A DNA stretch of 64,000 nt, taken from the NCBI GenBank assembly GCA_024758765.1, contig CP101406.1:2418001-2482000 (forward strand). Reading direction: 5' to 3'. The notes below the pieces were generated by a model that worked only from the letters and a program-made list of their open reading frames with translations, was not told where the DNA came from and made no database searches. This stretch comes from Mycobacterium sp. SVM_VP21. Its GTDB lineage: Bacteria; Actinomycetota; Actinomycetes; Mycobacteriales; Mycobacteriaceae. Below are positions 9,701 to 22,500 of this stretch, one piece after another; positions within the stretch are counted from its first letter, which is position 1, and every line of letters starts with the position of its first letter. Both the position numbers and the translations under genes were made by a program.

Positions 9701-12700
9701 GCAGGAAAAGATCGTGCACCCCCTGCTCGGCTGCCAGCAGCGCGGGGAACGCCGGGAACGCCACCCCGGTGCACAGATCGAGCAGCACGGGATGCATGGG
9801 CTCTGTGCCCAAGTGTTCGGCGAGTTCGGCGCCGACGGTGATATCGCCGATCGCCTCGCCCTCGCCGAGCCACAGCGATTTCAGGCAACCCGACCAGCTG
9901 GGTCCCCACGCCAGTTCCATGTCGGCGAAAGTCTCGAACAGCTCCTGCGGCCGCATGCGTTCCAGGCGTTCGATGGCCACATCGACCGGATCCGCCAAGT
10001 CGGATTCCGGCTCGGCTTCGCTGCCGGCGATACCGGAGACCACCACGCCGTCGGCGTTCAACGCCCATTCGGCGTCCCGGACGCCGTAAGGACGGCTGTG
10101 CACCTGGAAGCTCCAGGACTCCCCGTTCTCCGCGCCCCCGTCACGCGGGTGCAGGGTCAGTTGGACTTCCCGAGAACTCTTCTCCGCCAGGATGATCGGT
10201 TCGTAGAAGAACACCTCCTGCACCCGGGCCGGCGGACCGACCGCCGCCAGAGCCATCGCCGCATACGTTGCGCCCGGGACGACGACGGTGCCATAGATGA
10301 CGTGGTCGGCCAGCCAAGGCTGCGACTTGACCGACAGCCTGCTGGTGTACACCGAGTCACCGGATGCAAGATCCTTGGTGCTGCCGAGAATTCCCGAAAC
10401 AACGGGGCCGTCGACCGTGACGCCCGACGACCGGGGCCAAAAACGCCGGCGCTGGAACGGATAAGTGGGCAGCTCCATCCGGTGGGAGGGCCGGTGCGCC
10501 AGTGCGTCGAAGTTCGGCCGATGACCACTGACATAGGCCGCGGCCAGCGCTTCGGCAATCTGACGCCGGTCGCCGACGCCCTTGCGCAACGACACGATCG
10601 CACGTGGCGCAGCCAGGTGCTCCGGCCAGACCTGCACCGCGTTGCCGGTCAGTACCGGTTGCGGCCCAATCTCCATCAGCACCGAACATCCCAGTCCAGC
10701 CACGGTCCGCACGCTTTCGGCGAACTGGACCGGCTGACGGGAATGCCGGCGCCAATACTGTGCGTCCAGCGGCGTTTCGGCCATGAGCACCGACCCGGTG
10801 CGGTTGCAGACCAGCGGCAACGTCGGCACAGCGAACTGCAACTGCTGCGCATACGATTCGAATTCGCCGAGCACCGGGTCCAACAGCTCTGAGTGGAAGG
10901 CGTGGCTGGTATGCAGCCAGCTGCAGCGGACTCCTTCCTCCCCGAACGCGGCGACGATCTTCTCCAGGTCCGCTCCCGGACCCGAGAGCACGGTATTGGG
11001 CCCGTTGTAGGCCGCAATCGACACTCGCGGAAACTCATTGACAACGACTTCGATGGGGTTGGCGTCGGCGAACACCGCGACCATCCGCCCGCCTTCCGGC
11101 AGGCTCCCGAACAGCCTGCCCCGCTCGGCCATCAGCCGTGCTCCGTCCTCGAGACTGAAGACGCCAGCCACACACGCCGCCGCGTACTGGCCCACACTGT
11201 GCCCCAGCACCACATCGGGCTCGATGCCCCACGACTTCCATAGCCGGGCCAGTCCCATCTCGACCGCGAAAAGTGCCGGTTGAGCAAATGACGTGTGCTG
11301 CAACAACTCCGCTGTGTCGCGGTCGGTCGCGAACAGCACGTCGAGCAATGGACGCGGCAGCATCCCTGCGACCGCATCGGCACACTGCGTCACGGTGTCG
11401 GCGAAAACCGGCTCAGCGTCGAACAGTTCGCGGGCCATTCCCGGATGCTGACTGCCCTGGCCGGTGAACAGCCACGCCGTCGTGGGCCGATCGCCGCACT
11501 CCCCGCGCACCACGCCGGGACGCAGCCGATTCTCGGCCAAGTCGGTCAAGCCGTCAGCGGCACTGCGGACCGACTCCACGACCAGGGCTGCTCGATGCTC
11601 GAAATGCGAGCGCCCGGTCCCGGCCGTCCGGCAGACATCGGCGATGTCGACATCTGGGTGGGTGTCCAACCAGGATCGATACCGTTGCACCAGCACCGCC
11701 AGCGCCTCGGGCGAGCGCGCCGACAGCGCCAGCACGTTGGCCGACTCCCCGGAGTCCTCCGGTCTCGGCGCGATCGCAGCGTGGTCGCCGGAGTGTTCCG
11801 GCGGGGACGGCGCCTCCTCGATCAGCACGTGCGCGTTGGTACCGGTGAATCCGAAAGAACTCACGCCCGCGCGGCGCGGTCTGCCATTGGTCTGCCATGG
11901 CATCGGCTTATCGACAACCCGAATCGGCAACGAGTCCCACGGGATATGCGGCGAAGGCTTGTCGAAGTGCAGGCTGGCCGGCAGCATTCCGTGCTGCAAC
12001 GACAGCACGACCTTGATCAGACCGGCTGCCCCTGAAGCTGATTCGAGGTGACCGATGTTGGTCTTCACCGAACCCATCAACAGCGGCCGATCCGCGTCCC
12101 GACCGGCGCCGTAAACGGCTCCTGCTGCCTGCACCTCGATCGGGTCCCCCAGCGGGGTGCCCGTTCCGTGCGCCTCGAGGTAGTCGACATCGCCCCCGAT
12201 CAGCCCGGCGCGGGCCAATGCCGTGCCGATCAATCGCTGCTGCGCACCACCGTTGGGAACCGTCAGACCACTGGAGGCGCCGTCCTGATTGGTCGCGCTA
12301 CTCGGGATGACCGCGGCAACCCGGTCGCCGTCGCGCACCGCATCACCCAGGCGCTTGAGCACCAGAACGCCGCAGCCCTCACTGCGCACATATCCGTCGG
12401 CGGTCGCATCGAAGGTCTTGCATCGCCCGACCGGGGAAAGCATCCTGGCGCGCGAGGCGGCGATCACGGTGACCGGGCTGAGCAACACGTTCACGCCGCC
12501 GGCCACCGCCAGATCGCAGTCGCCGGAGCGCAACGCCAGGCAGGCCTGATGAACGGCCACCAACGACGAACTGCAGGCAGTGTCGAGCGCCACGGCCGGG
12601 CCTTCCAGCCCGAGCGCGAAGGCCACCCGACCGGAGATGGCATTGAGCGCGTTGCCGGTGATGAAGTAAGGCTCAATCTTGTCGACCGGCTCCGCCGACA

Positions 12701-15700
12701 GCAGGTGTGCGTATTCATTGGCGGCCACGCCGGTGAAGACACCGGTTCGGCTGCCGCGCAACGTTGCCGGTGCATAGCCTGCCCGTTCGAAACCCTCCCA
12801 GACGGTTTCCAGCATCAGCCGCTGTTGCGGCTCGATCCAGACCGCCTCGCGTGGGGAGATGCCGAAAAACTCCGGATCGAACTCGTCGATCCCGTCGATG
12901 AATCCGCCGAAGCGACTGTAGATCTTGCCCGGGGCTTCGGGGTCGGGGTCGTAGAACTCGTCGATGTCGAACCGGTCTTCCGGTACCTCCCGGATCGCAT
13001 CGACGCCTCCGGACAGCAACTCCCAGAATGCTTCCGGATCGGGTGCACCGGGGAACCTACACGACACCGCGACGATCGCGATCGGCTCGTCGGTGGCGGT
13101 CGACTGTACCGAGGCCGGCTGGGTCCGTGCCTTGGACGAGGACTGTTCGCTGAGCTCGAGAACGTCGCCGAGCAGGTAGTCCACCACGTCGGACAGCCGC
13201 GGGTAGTCCATGGCCAGGGTGGCCGGTATCTCGCTGCCGACCCCCTGTTCGATGCGCTGCCGCAGTTCGACAGCCATCAGCGAGTCCATCCCGAGGTCAA
13301 AGAATCCTGCGTCCTCGCGGATCTCGGTCGGGTCGACACGCGTCACCTCGGCTACCGCACCGCGAAGGTAGTCCGACAGAAGCTTTCTGCGCTGCTGCAC
13401 CGGGGCGGTTGTCAGCCGCTCGACCAGTTCGGTCTTCCCGGAGCGAGTCGCCGACGGTGCCGTCCCCGTGAGGTGACTGGGCACCTCACGTTCGAGTTCC
13501 GCCAGGAACGGGCGCCGGCCGGCCTGCTGGTAGAGCGGCAGGAACTTCGCCCAGTCGACCCGCGCCACGACGCCCTGTGCGGGCCCTGGCGCCGACCCCC
13601 GCCCCAACGACGCCGCGATCACATCGGCCATCCCGGTCAGGGCGTCGGCCGGGGACAGTGTCGCGATACCACGCTTGCCCAGCCGGACGCGCGACTCCTC
13701 GTCGGCCATGCCCACCGACCAGGGCCCGAAGTTCACACTGATCCCCGGTATGCCCCGCTCACGCAAGCGCCAGGCCAGCCCGTCTAAGAAGGCGTTGGCC
13801 GCACCGTAGGCACTCTGACCGAATCCGCCCCACACCGAGGCGATCGAGGACGTGCAGACGAAGAAGTCCAGCGCAAGATCCGCTGTGGCTTCACTCAGCT
13901 GCCATGCCCCCCAAACCTTTCCGGCGAAGACACGATCGATTTCGGCTTGATGCGATTCGGCGTCCAGCGCGCCCAGCGGGTTGGTGGCGATCTCTCCCGC
14001 AGCGTGGACGATGCCGGTCAACGGCGGGAGTTCGGCCTGCACGGTTGCCAACAGCCTCGCGACGTCGTGTGCGTCGGCAACGTCGGCCGCGATCGCCCGC
14101 ACTGCGCACCCGTACTGTTCGCGCACCGCATCGATGCGCTGTTGGGTGGCGTCGCCGGGCGCGTGTCGACCGGTCAGCACCAGCTGCCGGGCACCGTGCG
14201 CCGCCAGGAATGCCGCGGTCTCCAGCCCGATCGAACCCAGCCCACCGGTCACCAGATACGTTGCGTCCTCGCGCAATGTCAGCGGTGCCGGGTTGGGCTC
14301 GCCTGCGCGGCGAATCAACCGGGGCGCATAGGCGGTGTCGTCACGCAGCGCGATCTGGTCTTCTCGGCGACCGCAGTCTGCCGGCCCCACGATCTGGTCG
14401 ATCAACCTTGACCACTGGTCGGGGCCGGTCGAACTCAGATCCGCCAGCCCGCCCCACAGGTGCGGATGCTCCAGGGAGGCAGCCCGCCAAAAACCCCAGA
14501 GGCAGCTCTGCTCCGGTGCCACGACGTCGGTGTCGGTGACTCGCTGGCCATCGCGGGTAACCACCCAGATGGGGCAGCGCAGTTCGGCTGAGACCGCCGC
14601 GGCCACAAGCCTGCGGGTGCCCCCGAGCACCCGGTGCTGCATGCGCGCCAGCGAGCGCGCCCCCGACGCCGCGGAGTCCAGGGCAGCGACGTGCACGATT
14701 CGCAGGTCCGGTTGGTCAGCCGCTGCGACGCGCAGCACCGCCACGAGTTCTTCCTGGTCGCCGTCGGATCCCGGCAACCCGATCGCCTGATGCCGATACC
14801 CACGCGTGGTCAGCGCAGTGATAAGGGGCTCAAGCGCACCCGGATCATCGCCGACGACAAGCCAGGTGGATCCGTCGGATTCGTCGGTGCCCACCTCTGG
14901 CGTCGGGTACGCCTGCCACTGGATCTCATAGCGCGCATCCGAGATCGACCGGGTCTTGCGCTGCTGGTTGTGTTGCGCGGCAAGCTTTGTCAGTACCTTG
15001 CACGTCTGTTGATCGTCACCCGAATCGCCGAGTAAGGCCGCGAGCTCCTGAATCCGGCCGTCCTCGAGGAGGCGGACGGCTTCGGTGCTGGCAGCGAGGT
15101 GCTGTTGCTGGCTGGGCCGCTCCCGCTGGTCGCGGAACCAGTATTCACGGTGTTCGAACGGATAGGTCGGTAGGTCGACCTTGCGCGCGTGCGACGGTCG
15201 AACAGCGCCGAAGTCGGGCACGTGGCCCGCCGCGTAGGCCTCGGCGAGGGCTTCGGTGATCTGTCGCTGGTCGGCCGTGTTGCGGCGCAAGGATGCGATC
15301 GCCCGCGGCACCGTGGCCGGGTCGGGCCATGCGCGCAGCGCCGCGGCACTGAGCACGGGTTGCGGGCCGATCTCCAGCAGCACTTTGCAGCCGAGATCGG
15401 CGAGGGTTCGTACGGTCTTGGCGAACTCCACCGGTTGCCGCGCGTGACGTCGCCAATAGTTGCCGTCCAGCTTCACGCTGCGCCCGACCGCCGAACCGGT
15501 GCGGTTGCAGATCAGAATCCGTTCGGGAGGTCGGTAGTCGCACCGATCGGCGTAGGCCTCGAATTCGTCGAGGATCGGATCCAGCAATGCCGAGTGGAAC
15601 GCATGACTGGTCTCCAGCCAGTCGCACCGGACGCTGTCGGCGGTCAGCTGGGCCACCGCCTGCTCCAGATCGCCAGCAGGACCGGACAACACGGTGTTAG

Positions 15701-17816
15701 CGCCGTTGTAGGCGGCAATGGATAGAGTCGGGAACTCGTCGGTCAGGCTCTCGGCACGCTCGGCCGCGGTGAACACCGCCACCATCCGGCCGCCCGCCGG
15801 CAGACTCCCGAACAATCGGCCGCGCTCGGCCATCAGCCGCGCCCCGTCCTCGAGGCTCACGACACCCGCGACGCAGGCTGCCGAATATTGGCCGACACTG
15901 TGGCCGGCAACCACATCAGGCTCGAACCCCCACGACTGCCAGAGCCGCGCCAAGCCCATCTCGACCGCGAACAGTGCCGGCTGAGCGTAGCTGGTCTGCC
16001 GCAGGGTTTCTTCGCCATGCAGACCGTCCACGTCGAAAATAACGTCTAACAAGGGCTTTTCGAGAATGTCAGACAACACTTCCGCGCAGCGGCTCAGGGT
16101 CTCGGCGAACACCGGCTCGGTGTCGAACAACTCACGCGCCATACCCGGGTACTGGCTGCCCTGACCGGTGAACAGCCATGCCGTTTTCGGGGTGTCGCCG
16201 GACACTCCGCGCACCAGACCGGGGGCCGGGCGGTCGTCTGCGAGTGCACCGAGCAACTCTGCGGCGGACTCCGTCGAGTCGACGACCAACGCGGCCCGGT
16301 GCTCGAGGTGTGCGCGCCCCACCCCGGCGGTCAAGCACACGTCCGCCAGAGCGGCCTGCGGGTGCGCGCTCAACCAGTTGCGGTAGTCCTCGGCGAGCTT
16401 CACCAGTGCGGTGGGCGTGCGGGCAGACAGCGGAAGAATGCGCAACGTGCGCTTGGTGTCGCGCGGACTCGGTGTCACCGCCGGTTCCGCGGGCGGCGCT
16501 GGGGCCTCCTCGATGATGACGTGCGCGTTTGTCCCGGCGAACCCGAACGAGCTAACTCCGGCAATGCGGGGTCGCCCGTTGCGTTCCCAGGAGGTGGCCT
16601 GCCCAACGACCTGCACGGCAAGCCGCTCCCAGGGGATGTGCGGCGACGGATTCTGGAAATGCAGATGCTGGGGTAGCAGCTCGTTCTCGAGCGCCAAGAC
16701 GACCTTGAGGACACCTGCGATTCCCGCGGCCGCCTCGAGGTGTCCGATATTGGTCTTCGCCGATCCGATCAACAGCGGCCGGTTCGGGTCGCGACCTTCA
16801 CCGAGCACTGCCCCGGCGGCCTGCGCCTCGATAGGGTCACCCAGCGATGTTCCGGTCCCGTGCGCTTCCAGGTAGTCGACATCGGCCGGTGCGAGACCGG
16901 CACGCCGCAATGCATCAGCGATAACCCGTTGCTGAGCAACGCCGTTCGGCACCGTCAGGCCGCCCGACGCGCCATCCTGGTTGATCGCGCTGCCCCGGAT
17001 GACAGCACGAATCCGGTCTCCGTCGGAGAGGGCGTCCTCCAGCCGCTTGATGACGATGACGCCGCAGCCCTCACCGCGCACGTAGCCGTCGGCAGCCGCG
17101 TCGAATGTCTTGCACCGGCCGTCGGGCGCAAGCATGTGCGCATGCGAGAACGTGACCATGGTCGCCGGGGTGAGCAGAACATTTGCGCCGCCTGCTAGCG
17201 CCAGGTCGCATTCCCCCAGGCGCAGTGCCTGGCACGCCTGGTGGATCGCCACCAGTGACGAGCTGCACGCTGTGTCGACGGCGACCGACGGACCCTGCAA
17301 TCCCAGCCGATAGCTGATCCGTCCAGCCGCGGCGGCGTTGGACGTCCCGATCGCCATGTACGCCTCGATCTCCGGGTAGGCGAGCTCCGCGGATGCCATA
17401 CCGAGGTAATCGTGGGTCGCCAGACCGACGAACACGCCGGTGTTGCTATTCGCCAAAGCCGTTGGCGCAGTGCCCGAATGCTCCACCGCCCGCCATGCCG
17501 TCTCCAGCAGCAGCCGATGCTGCGGGTCGAGCAACCTGGCCTCACGTGTCGAGATGCCGAAGAACGGGGCGTCGAATCCCGTCACATCGTCGACGAAACC
17601 TGCCCGACGGGTCACTACCTTGCCCGGTGCACCGGGCTCCGTGTCGAAGAATTCGTCCGCGTCCCAACGGTCGGCGGGCACCTCCGACACCGCATCACGC
17701 CCTTGGCGCAACACCTGCCAGAACTCGTCTGCGCCCGCCGCACCCGGAAAACGGGCCGCGTAGCCGACTATCGCGAACCCTGGTGACGACCCTTTCAATT
17801 CCCCGACCGATGCCAT
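6708..17816 (-). CDS. pks: bimodular type I polyketide synthase, TPP/phleic-acid type
   Basis: 3702 residues. Module 1: KS (C184, H319, H359), AT (GHSVGQ, S640; HAFH 738-741), KR (GGLGSIG 1191-1197; Y1337) and ACP (S1512). Module 2: KS (C1748, H1883, H1923), AT (S2207; HAFH 2305-2308), DH (H2505, D2680), ER (ASGGVGLAA near 3130), KR (GGLGAIG 3321-3327; Y3463) and ACP (S3621). No thioesterase follows. HAFH in both ATs is the usual malonyl-CoA signature, which fits unbranched phleic chains and argues against a methyl-branching Pks3/4 or MAS-type enzyme. Module 1 goes from AT to KR through about 290 residues with no DH motif. The start is the ATG at 17816, with GGGGAAGG upstream; the open frame runs 62 codons further but with no KS sequence. 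Size and architecture resemble the PKS of the M. smegmatis and M. abscessus trehalose polyphleate loci. It is divergent from papA3, and its 3' end overlaps the Gap gene. Confidence 0.93.
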   Translation of the reverse strand: MASVGELKGSSPGFAIVGYAARFPGAAGADEFWQVLRQGRDAVSEVPADRWDADEFFDTEPGAPGKVVTRRAGFVDDVTGFDAPFFGISTREARLLDPQHRLLLETAWRAVEHSGTAPTALANSNTGVFVGLATHDYLGMASAELAYPEIEAYMAIGTSNAAAAGRISYRLGLQGPSVAVDTACSSSLVAIHQACQALRLGECDLALAGGANVLLTPATMVTFSHAHMLAPDGRCKTFDAAADGYVRGEGCGVIVIKRLEDALSDGDRIRAVIRGSAINQDGASGGLTVPNGVAQQRVIADALRRAGLAPADVDYLEAHGTGTSLGDPIEAQAAGAVLGEGRDPNRPLLIGSAKTNIGHLEAAAGIAGVLKVVLALENELLPQHLHFQNPSPHIPWERLAVQVVGQATSWERNGRPRIAGVSSFGFAGTNAHVIIEEAPAPPAEPAVTPSPRDTKRTLRILPLSARTPTALVKLAEDYRNWLSAHPQAALADVCLTAGVGRAHLEHRAALVVDSTESAAELLGALADDRPAPGLVRGVSGDTPKTAWLFTGQGSQYPGMARELFDTEPVFAETLSRCAEVLSDILEKPLLDVIFDVDGLHGEETLRQTSYAQPALFAVEMGLARLWQSWGFEPDVVAGHSVGQYSAACVAGVVSLEDGARLMAERGRLFGSLPAGGRMVAVFTAAERAESLTDEFPTLSIAAYNGANTVLSGPAGDLEQAVAQLTADSVRCDWLETSHAFHSALLDPILDEFEAYADRCDYRPPERILICNRTGSAVGRSVKLDGNYWRRHARQPVEFAKTVRTLADLGCKVLLEIGPQPVLSAAALRAWPDPATVPRAIASLRRNTADQRQITEALAEAYAAGHVPDFGAVRPSHARKVDLPTYPFEHREYWFRDQRERPSQQQHLAASTEAVRLLEDGRIQELAALLGDSGDDQQTCKVLTKLAAQHNQQRKTRSISDARYEIQWQAYPTPEVGTDESDGSTWLVVGDDPGALEPLITALTTRGYRHQAIGLPGSDGDQEELVAVLRVAAADQPDLRIVHVAALDSAASGARSLARMQHRVLGGTRRLVAAAVSAELRCPIWVVTRDGQRVTDTDVVAPEQSCLWGFWRAASLEHPHLWGGLADLSSTGPDQWSRLIDQIVGPADCGRREDQIALRDDTAYAPRLIRRAGEPNPAPLTLREDATYLVTGGLGSIGLETAAFLAAHGARQLVLTGRHAPGDATQQRIDAVREQYGCAVRAIAADVADAHDVARLLATVQAELPPLTGIVHAAGEIATNPLGALDAESHQAEIDRVFAGKVWGAWQLSEATADLALDFFVCTSSIASVWGGFGQSAYGAANAFLDGLAWRLRERGIPGISVNFGPWSVGMADEESRVRLGKRGIATLSPADALTGMADVIAASLGRGSAPGPAQGVVARVDWAKFLPLYQQAGRRPFLAELEREVPSHLTGTAPSATRSGKTELVERLTTAPVQQRRKLLSDYLRGAVAEVTRVDPTEIREDAGFFDLGMDSLMAVELRQRIEQGVGSEIPATLAMDYPRLSDVVDYLLGDVLELSEQSSSKARTQPASVQSTATDEPIAIVAVSCRFPGAPDPEAFWELLSGGVDAIREVPEDRFDIDEFYDPDPEAPGKIYSRFGGFIDGIDEFDPEFFGISPREAVWIEPQQRLMLETVWEGFERAGYAPATLRGSRTGVFTGVAANEYAHLLSAEPVDKIEPYFITGNALNAISGRVAFALGLEGPAVALDTACSSSLVAVHQACLALRSGDCDLAVAGGVNVLLSPVTVIAASRARMLSPVGRCKTFDATADGYVRSEGCGVLVLKRLGDAVRDGDRVAAVIPSSATNQDGASSGLTVPNGGAQQRLIGTALARAGLIGGDVDYLEAHGTGTPLGDPIEVQAAGAVYGAGRDADRPLLMGSVKTNIGHLESASGAAGLIKVVLSLQHGMLPASLHFDKPSPHIPWDSLPIRVVDKPMPWQTNGRPRRAGVSSFGFTGTNAHVLIEEAPSPPEHSGDHAAIAPRPEDSGESANVLALSARSPEALAVLVQRYRSWLDTHPDVDIADVCRTAGTGRSHFEHRAALVVESVRSAADGLTDLAENRLRPGVVRGECGDRPTTAWLFTGQGSQHPGMARELFDAEPVFADTVTQCADAVAGMLPRPLLDVLFATDRDTAELLQHTSFAQPALFAVEMGLARLWKSWGIEPDVVLGHSVGQYAAACVAGVFSLEDGARLMAERGRLFGSLPEGGRMVAVFADANPIEVVVNEFPRVSIAAYNGPNTVLSGPGADLEKIVAAFGEEGVRCSWLHTSHAFHSELLDPVLGEFESYAQQLQFAVPTLPLVCNRTGSVLMAETPLDAQYWRRHSRQPVQFAESVRTVAGLGCSVLMEIGPQPVLTGNAVQVWPEHLAAPRAIVSLRKGVGDRRQIAEALAAAYVSGHRPNFDALAHRPSHRMELPTYPFQRRRFWPRSSGVTVDGPVVSGILGSTKDLASGDSVYTSRLSVKSQPWLADHVIYGTVVVPGATYAAMALAAVGPPARVQEVFFYEPIILAEKSSREVQLTLHPRDGGAENGESWSFQVHSRPYGVRDAEWALNADGVVVSGIAGSEAEPESDLADPVDVAIERLERMRPQELFETFADMELAWGPSWSGCLKSLWLGEGEAIGDITVGAELAEHLGTEPMHPVLLDLCTGVAFPAFPALLAAEQGVHDLFLPLRYGQVTLAAKMPRRFYCRARWHASALDSETQVFDLDFVDRDNRRLGGIREFTVKRAPREALLRGLGGDSTRLLYSLGWHEVPAPRPVEEAATAGGTWLIAGFDELAAQLPGCISWDRKTDPEPMGQLVMQAHQRGLSFAGIVWRASRPTADESGAEAAARLQCEIDDLLGAVHALQGEGAVKLPGGLWLITERAVATESGEPVDPVQAALWGLGRTIVNEEPALHCRLLDHDGSAEAVVSLAGLLATPMAESEIALRQGKYLAPRLLQWSRSGHLAVPRGADYALAPTERGAIDNLRLAEVEVAPPDAGYVQVRVEAAGLNFRDVLNVLGLYPGDPGPVGGDFAGVVTALGDGVTGLEVGQRVYGSMQGAFATRFAVPAQFVAPIPDGVSAVQAATIPAAALTVRLSFDWAKLNPGDKVLIHAASGGVGLAAIQMAQQHGAEVYATASTFKRETLRKLGVKHVYDSRTTDFADQILADTDGAGVDVVLNSLTNEGFIEATLRATAQGGRFAEIAKRDIWTPEQMAEARPDIAYEIVALDTVMFTEPDRIRSLLGEVSDGLAKGEWTPLPAEIYPLTEAKTAFRRMQQARHIGKIVVQMPAPLQPHGDRTYLITGGLGAIGLHLAAHLAQLGAGDIVLSSRRTPDADAQRAIDEITDRYKCRVHTVTADVGDESEVARLLERIRTELPPLAGVAHLAGVLDDALLSQQSWERFQTVLAPKAFGAGHLDRLTRDDALDFFIVSSSVSSLLGSPGQANYSTANAFLDGLVAQRQARGLPATGVNFGPWGQGGMASSEAARANIGAQGLVPLEPSAALGALAAVVASGCAQATILKANWQRAAKVLGSSRPPILDLVLPSTAGDSAGDAELLRQLQEIPVAQRADFITEFLQREVQGFLRLAQPPAATSRFLDLGTDSLMAVELRNRLHSQFGGAFTINATAVFDYPTIGGLGEYLAAQLPDAESPAGQPPTPSATDDAGGEQQAADDGEQGGDLDAAT

Positions 17817-18085
17817 ACGCTGCCTTCCCCTGCCTCGCCGGCCACGATTCGTTCCCCCCCCGCGGCCGGTCCGAATTGCCCACCCAGACTCCCCCGCCAT
17901 CGACCGGTAGTGCAAGAGCTGTGAGCGGATCCCTGGCAAACTCGGTGGACTTCGCCCAGGTGGGAGCGGCCGCTGCCCACAATCCGCGCTGGAGGCGTTC
18001 ACCCGACACGTATCGGAGATCAGCCCGGCGCGTTATCCTGGCCTCGCCGCAGCATGGCCGGGGGGACCAAGCGAGGAGGGGCAGT
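17817..18085. promoter_or_regulatory. divergent promoter region between pks and papA3
   Basis: These 269 bp separate the PKS ATG and the papA3 TTG and must hold the promoters of both lipid transcripts. On the plus strand TATCCT at 18034-18039 is a reasonable -10 for papA3, with a leader near 40 nt. A C-run (CCCCCCCC, near 17860) lies on the pks side. No convincing operator palindrome was found. Confidence 0.5.
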
Positions 18086-19507
18086 TTGCGCATCGGCAAG
18101 ATCACGGTCGGCTCGCTCGATGAATGGACCCTCAGCCCCGGCACGGTCATCTCTTGGCATCCCACCGCAGCGGCCACCGAAAAGGCCCGGCAGGCCGCGG
18201 TCAGCTCGGTTCCGGTCAGCTACATGCAGGCTCAGCATCTGCGAAATTACTGTGAGCGCACGGCAGCCGGTCTGAACTTTTCACGTCAGATCATCGCGAG
18301 CTGTGAAGTGCCAGGTCAGTGCGATGTTTCCGCGATGGATCATGCACTCAACGCCTACCTGCGCCGGCATGACACCTTCCGCAGCTGGTTCGAAGAGGCC
18401 GGTGACGGTGAGTTCATCAGGCATGAGATCACCGATCCGGCCGATATCGAATTTGCGCCCGTCGACCACGGAAAGATGACTGCGGACGAGATACGCGCGC
18501 ACGTCGTCGCGATCCCCTCGCCGCTGGAATGGGGTTGTTTCACCTTCGGGATCATTCAGTCCGAAAGCCACTTCACGTTCTTTGCTGCCATGGACCATGT
18601 CCATGGCGACGCCACGCTGATCGGCACGACGATGCTGGAGGCCAACGGCATGTACTCCGCACTCAGTGGCGGCGGCAGCGCACTGACGCTTCCCGATGCC
18701 GGCAGCTACGGCGATTTCTGCATCCGGGAGCGGGAAAACACCGCGGCATTGACGGTGGATTCACCCGGAGTGCGTGCCTGGCTGGACTTCGCCGAGAACA
18801 ATGGCGATGGCTTCCCCGAATTTCCGCTCCCGTTGGGCGACCCGACGGATTCGACCCGTAGTGACATGTCTTCTGAGCAGTTGATGGATGCCGGGCAGAC
18901 CGATCGGTTCGAGACGGCCTGCGCTGCGGCGGGCGCGCGGTTCGTCGGTGGGTTGTTCGCCTGCCTGGCACTGGTGGAACATGAGTTCACCGGCGCGCTC
19001 ACCTATTACGGACTGACGCCCAGGGATTCCCGAACGGCGGCCGACAATTTCATGACGCAAGGCTGGTTCACCGGATTGATCCCGATCACCGTTCCCATCG
19101 CGGCGGCCTCCTTCTCGGACGCGTCCTGGGCCGCCCAAACGTGCTTCGATTCCGGGCTGGATATGGCGAAGGTGCCGTATTACCGGGTGCTGGAATTGGC
19201 ACCGTGGCTGAACTGGCCACAGCCGAACTTTCCGGTATCGAACTTTCTGCACGGCGGAGCTGCTCCGCTCAATGCCATTCTCGCCGCCGGCGATATGGGG
19301 CTTGCGAACAACATCGGCATCTACCCCGATGGCCGATATTCCTACCAACTGACCATCTACATCTTCCGGTACGGCGAGGGCACGGTCATGGCGATCATGC
19401 ATCCCGACAACCCGATCGCCCAGAAATCGGCTACGCGCTACATGGAGGCGATGCGGTCCGTGTGCGTCCGGGTCGCAGGCAGCGGGCACTGGGGTCGCGT
19501 CGCTTAA
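18086..19507 (+). CDS. papA3: trehalose acyltransferase PapA3
   Basis: A polyketide-associated acyltransferase that moves acyl chains from acyl-CoA or the PKS carrier protein to trehalose on the cytosolic face, giving the diacyltrehalose precursor of TPP or PAT. The 473-residue product is close to M. tuberculosis PapA3 (472 as recalled) and shares RIGKITVGS, VISWHPT, HLRNYCERTAAGL and TVDSPGVRAWLDFAE. The condensation-domain catalytic motif HxxxDG reads HVHGDA at 171-176: H171 and D175 are kept, the last Gly is Ala. The start is a TTG at 18086, fixed by GAGGAGGGG at 18073-18081; the open frame goes further upstream without homology. mmpL10 begins 18 nt after the stop, so this leads an operon. 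Confidence 0.92.
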   Translation: MRIGKITVGSLDEWTLSPGTVISWHPTAAATEKARQAAVSSVPVSYMQAQHLRNYCERTAAGLNFSRQIIASCEVPGQCDVSAMDHALNAYLRRHDTFRSWFEEAGDGEFIRHEITDPADIEFAPVDHGKMTADEIRAHVVAIPSPLEWGCFTFGIIQSESHFTFFAAMDHVHGDATLIGTTMLEANGMYSALSGGGSALTLPDAGSYGDFCIRERENTAALTVDSPGVRAWLDFAENNGDGFPEFPLPLGDPTDSTRSDMSSEQLMDAGQTDRFETACAAAGARFVGGLFACLALVEHEFTGALTYYGLTPRDSRTAADNFMTQGWFTGLIPITVPIAAASFSDASWAAQTCFDSGLDMAKVPYYRVLELAPWLNWPQPNFPVSNFLHGGAAPLNAILAAGDMGLANNIGIYPDGRYSYQLTIYIFRYGEGTVMAIMHPDNPIAQKSATRYMEAMRSVCVRVAGSGHWGRVA

Positions 19508-19525
19508 ACAGGGGGTCAGGGCAAT

Positions 19526-22500
19526 ATGCGGCGATTAGCCGAGCTGGTGGTGCGATGGCCTTTGGTGGTCATCGGGGTCTGGATCGCCGTCGCGGCCGCA
19601 CTGCCCCTGACCTTCCCGTCCCTGAGCGAGATGGCCCAGAAGCATCCGCTCGCAATCCTGCCGAGCGATGCACCCTCGCGCGTCACCGCGCAGAAGATGG
19701 CCGAATCGTTTGAGGAATCGGGATCTGAAGACCTCCTGCTGGTGGTCTTGACCGATGACAATGGGCTCAATCGCGCCGACGAGTCCGTATACCGCAATCT
19801 CGTCGATGCGCTACGTCGGGACACCGAAAACGTTGTGATGCTTCAGGATTTCATCACCACGCCACCGCTGCGTCCGATTGTCACCAGCGAGGACCACAAA
19901 GCGTGGGTCGTGCCGGTCGGCGTTGCCGGTGAACTGGGTACGCCGCAGTCATTTGCGGCGTTCAATCGGATCGGTGCGCTGGTCAAGCACGTCTTGGAAC
20001 AGGCCCCGGAGGGGTCGGCCCTGACCGCTCATCTCACCGGCCCCGCGGCAACCGTCGCCGACCTGACCGTCGCCGGCGATCACGACCGGCTTCCCATCGA
20101 GTTGGCCATCGCGGTACTGGTGCTCCTTGTGCTGCTGGTGGTGTATCGAAGTCCGATCACCATGCTGCTGCCCCTGATATCCATCGGGATATCTCTGGTA
20201 ATCGCCCAGGCACTGGTGGCCGGATACTCCCACCTGACGAATTCGGGAGTCTCGAATCAGTCCAATGTCTTTCTGAGCGCGATCATGGCCGGTGCCGGAA
20301 CGGATTACGCGGTCTTCCTGATCAGCCGCTACCACGACCAGCTGCGGTCGGGGGCGAATTCAGATCAGGCGGTCAAGGGCGCGATGATGTCGATCGGCAA
20401 GGTGATCGCCGCGTCCGCCGCCACCGTCGGAATCACCTTTCTGGTTATCAGCTTCGCCCGCATGGGCGTCTTCAAGACGGTCGGGTCGTCGGCTGCGATC
20501 GGGATCGGGGTCGCGTTCCTTGCCGCACTGACGTTGCTGCCGGCGATTCTGGTGCTGGCCGGGGCACGAGGCTGGGTCAAACCTCGGCGCGAGTTGACCG
20601 CTCGATTGTGGCGCAAGTCGGGTATCCGCATCGTGCGCAGGCCTGCGGCCCACCTGCTGGCCAGTCTGCTCGTGTTGGCTGCCCTGGCCGGCTGCGCCGC
20701 CTTCGTGCGCTACAACTACGACGACCGCAAGGCGCTGCGGTCCTCGGCTCCGAGTTCGCTCGGGTACGCGGCGCTGGAGCAGCATTTTCCGGTGAATCAG
20801 TCGATTCCCGAATACATCCTGATCCAGTCACCGAACGACCTGCGCACTCCCGAGGCGCTTGCCGACCTGGAACAGATGGCACAACGCGTCAGCCAAGTCC
20901 CGGGCGTCGCCGCGGTCACCGGCATCACCCGGCCGACCGGGGCTGTGCCGGAAGAGTTTCGGGCCACCTATCAGGCCGGCGCCATCGGCGGCTTTCTCGC
21001 GGACGGGTCCGCCACGATCAGCGGCCGCTCCAGTGACCTCAACCGGTTGGCCGCCGGAGCCGAGACGCTGGCCACCAACCTGCGCGACGTACGCGGCCAG
21101 GTCAAACGCCTATCGGCCAGCGTCCAGGACGTGGTCAACTCCTTTTCGTCCATGAAGAGCCAGTACGGCGGCGACACCCTGGTCCAGTCGGTCGACACCG
21201 CAGCCCAACTCGTCGACCATGTCAACGCCATCAGCAATTCCATGGGCTGGAATTTCTCCGCCGGCAGGAACATGTTCGGCTGGATCGGCCCGGTGCTGAC
21301 GGCGTTGCAGGGCAACCCGATCTGTGATCTGGATACCTCCTGCAGTGCCACCCGCGGGGCTTTCGAACAGCTGCTCGGTGGACGCAATCAAGAAGACCTC
21401 GACGCGATCAGCGATCTCGCACAGCAATTGCAGTCAATCCCGGACCAGCGGTCCCTGAACGCTTCGATCAACCGCGTGCGCACCGCGCTTGCCAACCTCA
21501 CCAACGTGATGCAATCCATGGGAATGGACAAACCCGGTGGCCTGCAGACCAACCTGCGGTCCATGCAAGACGGAGCGGACCGCGTCGCCGGTGGAAGTCG
21601 GCAGATCGCTGACGGCGTTGCCGAACTGGTCAAGCAGGTCAAACAGATGGGCACCGAATTGGATGCCGCCGCGACGTTCCTGCTGACCCTCAAAAACGGT
21701 GCGGCGCAACCGGCTCAGGCCGGTTTCAACATCCCGGCCCAACTCTTGCAGTTGGACGAGTTCACCGAAGCCGCCAAGATATTCCTTTCGCCGGACGGGC
21801 ACTCCGTGCGCTACCTGGTGCAAACCGAACTCAATCCGTTCAGCACCGAAGCGATGGACCAGATCGACGCCATCAGTGACGCCGCGCGCAGCGCCCAGCC
21901 CAACACCGCCTTGGCCGACGCCACCGTGTCGATGGCCGGCTACACCGCGGGTCTGCGAGACACCCGCGACTACTACCAGCACGACATCCGGTTCATCATC
22001 ATCGCCACCCTGCTCGTCGTGCTGTTGACGTTGATTGCGCTGCTGCGTGCTGTCGTCGCACCGCTGTACCTGGTCGCCTCCGTGGTGGTCTCCTACCTGT
22101 CTGCGCTGGGTATCGGTGTGCTGGTGATCCAGTTCATCGGTGGCCAACAGCTGCATTGGACGGTGCCCCCACTGGCGTTCGTGGTGCTGGTCGCGGTCGG
22201 AGCCGACTACAACATGCTGCTGGTGTCGCGGATGCGCGACGAGTCGCCGCACAGCGTCCGCTACGGCGTGATCCGCACCCTGAGTTCGACCGGCGGAGTG
22301 ATCACCGCAGCGGGCGTGATCTTCGCCGCCTCGATGTGCGGCCTGTTGTTCTCCAGCATCAGTACCGTGGTCCAGGGGGGTCTCGTCATCGGAGTCGGGA
22401 TCTTGCTGGACACCTTCCTGGTCCGGACCATCACCGTTCCCGCCATCGCCGCGCTGGTCGGGCGCGCCAACTGGTGGCCGTCTCGGCTGGGATCGCGGCG

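Noticed and set aside
7086..13787. Several long plus-strand frames (7086-8477, 9297-10892, 12048-13787) within the PKS
   Set aside because: Antisense frames of a GC-rich gene; their His/Arg/Gln-rich products match nothing, and the minus strand holds continuous catalytic motifs.
17817..18002. 62-residue N-terminal extension of the PKS
   Set aside because: It lies in the divergent promoter region and has no KS sequence; the ATG at 17816 has a good ribosome site.
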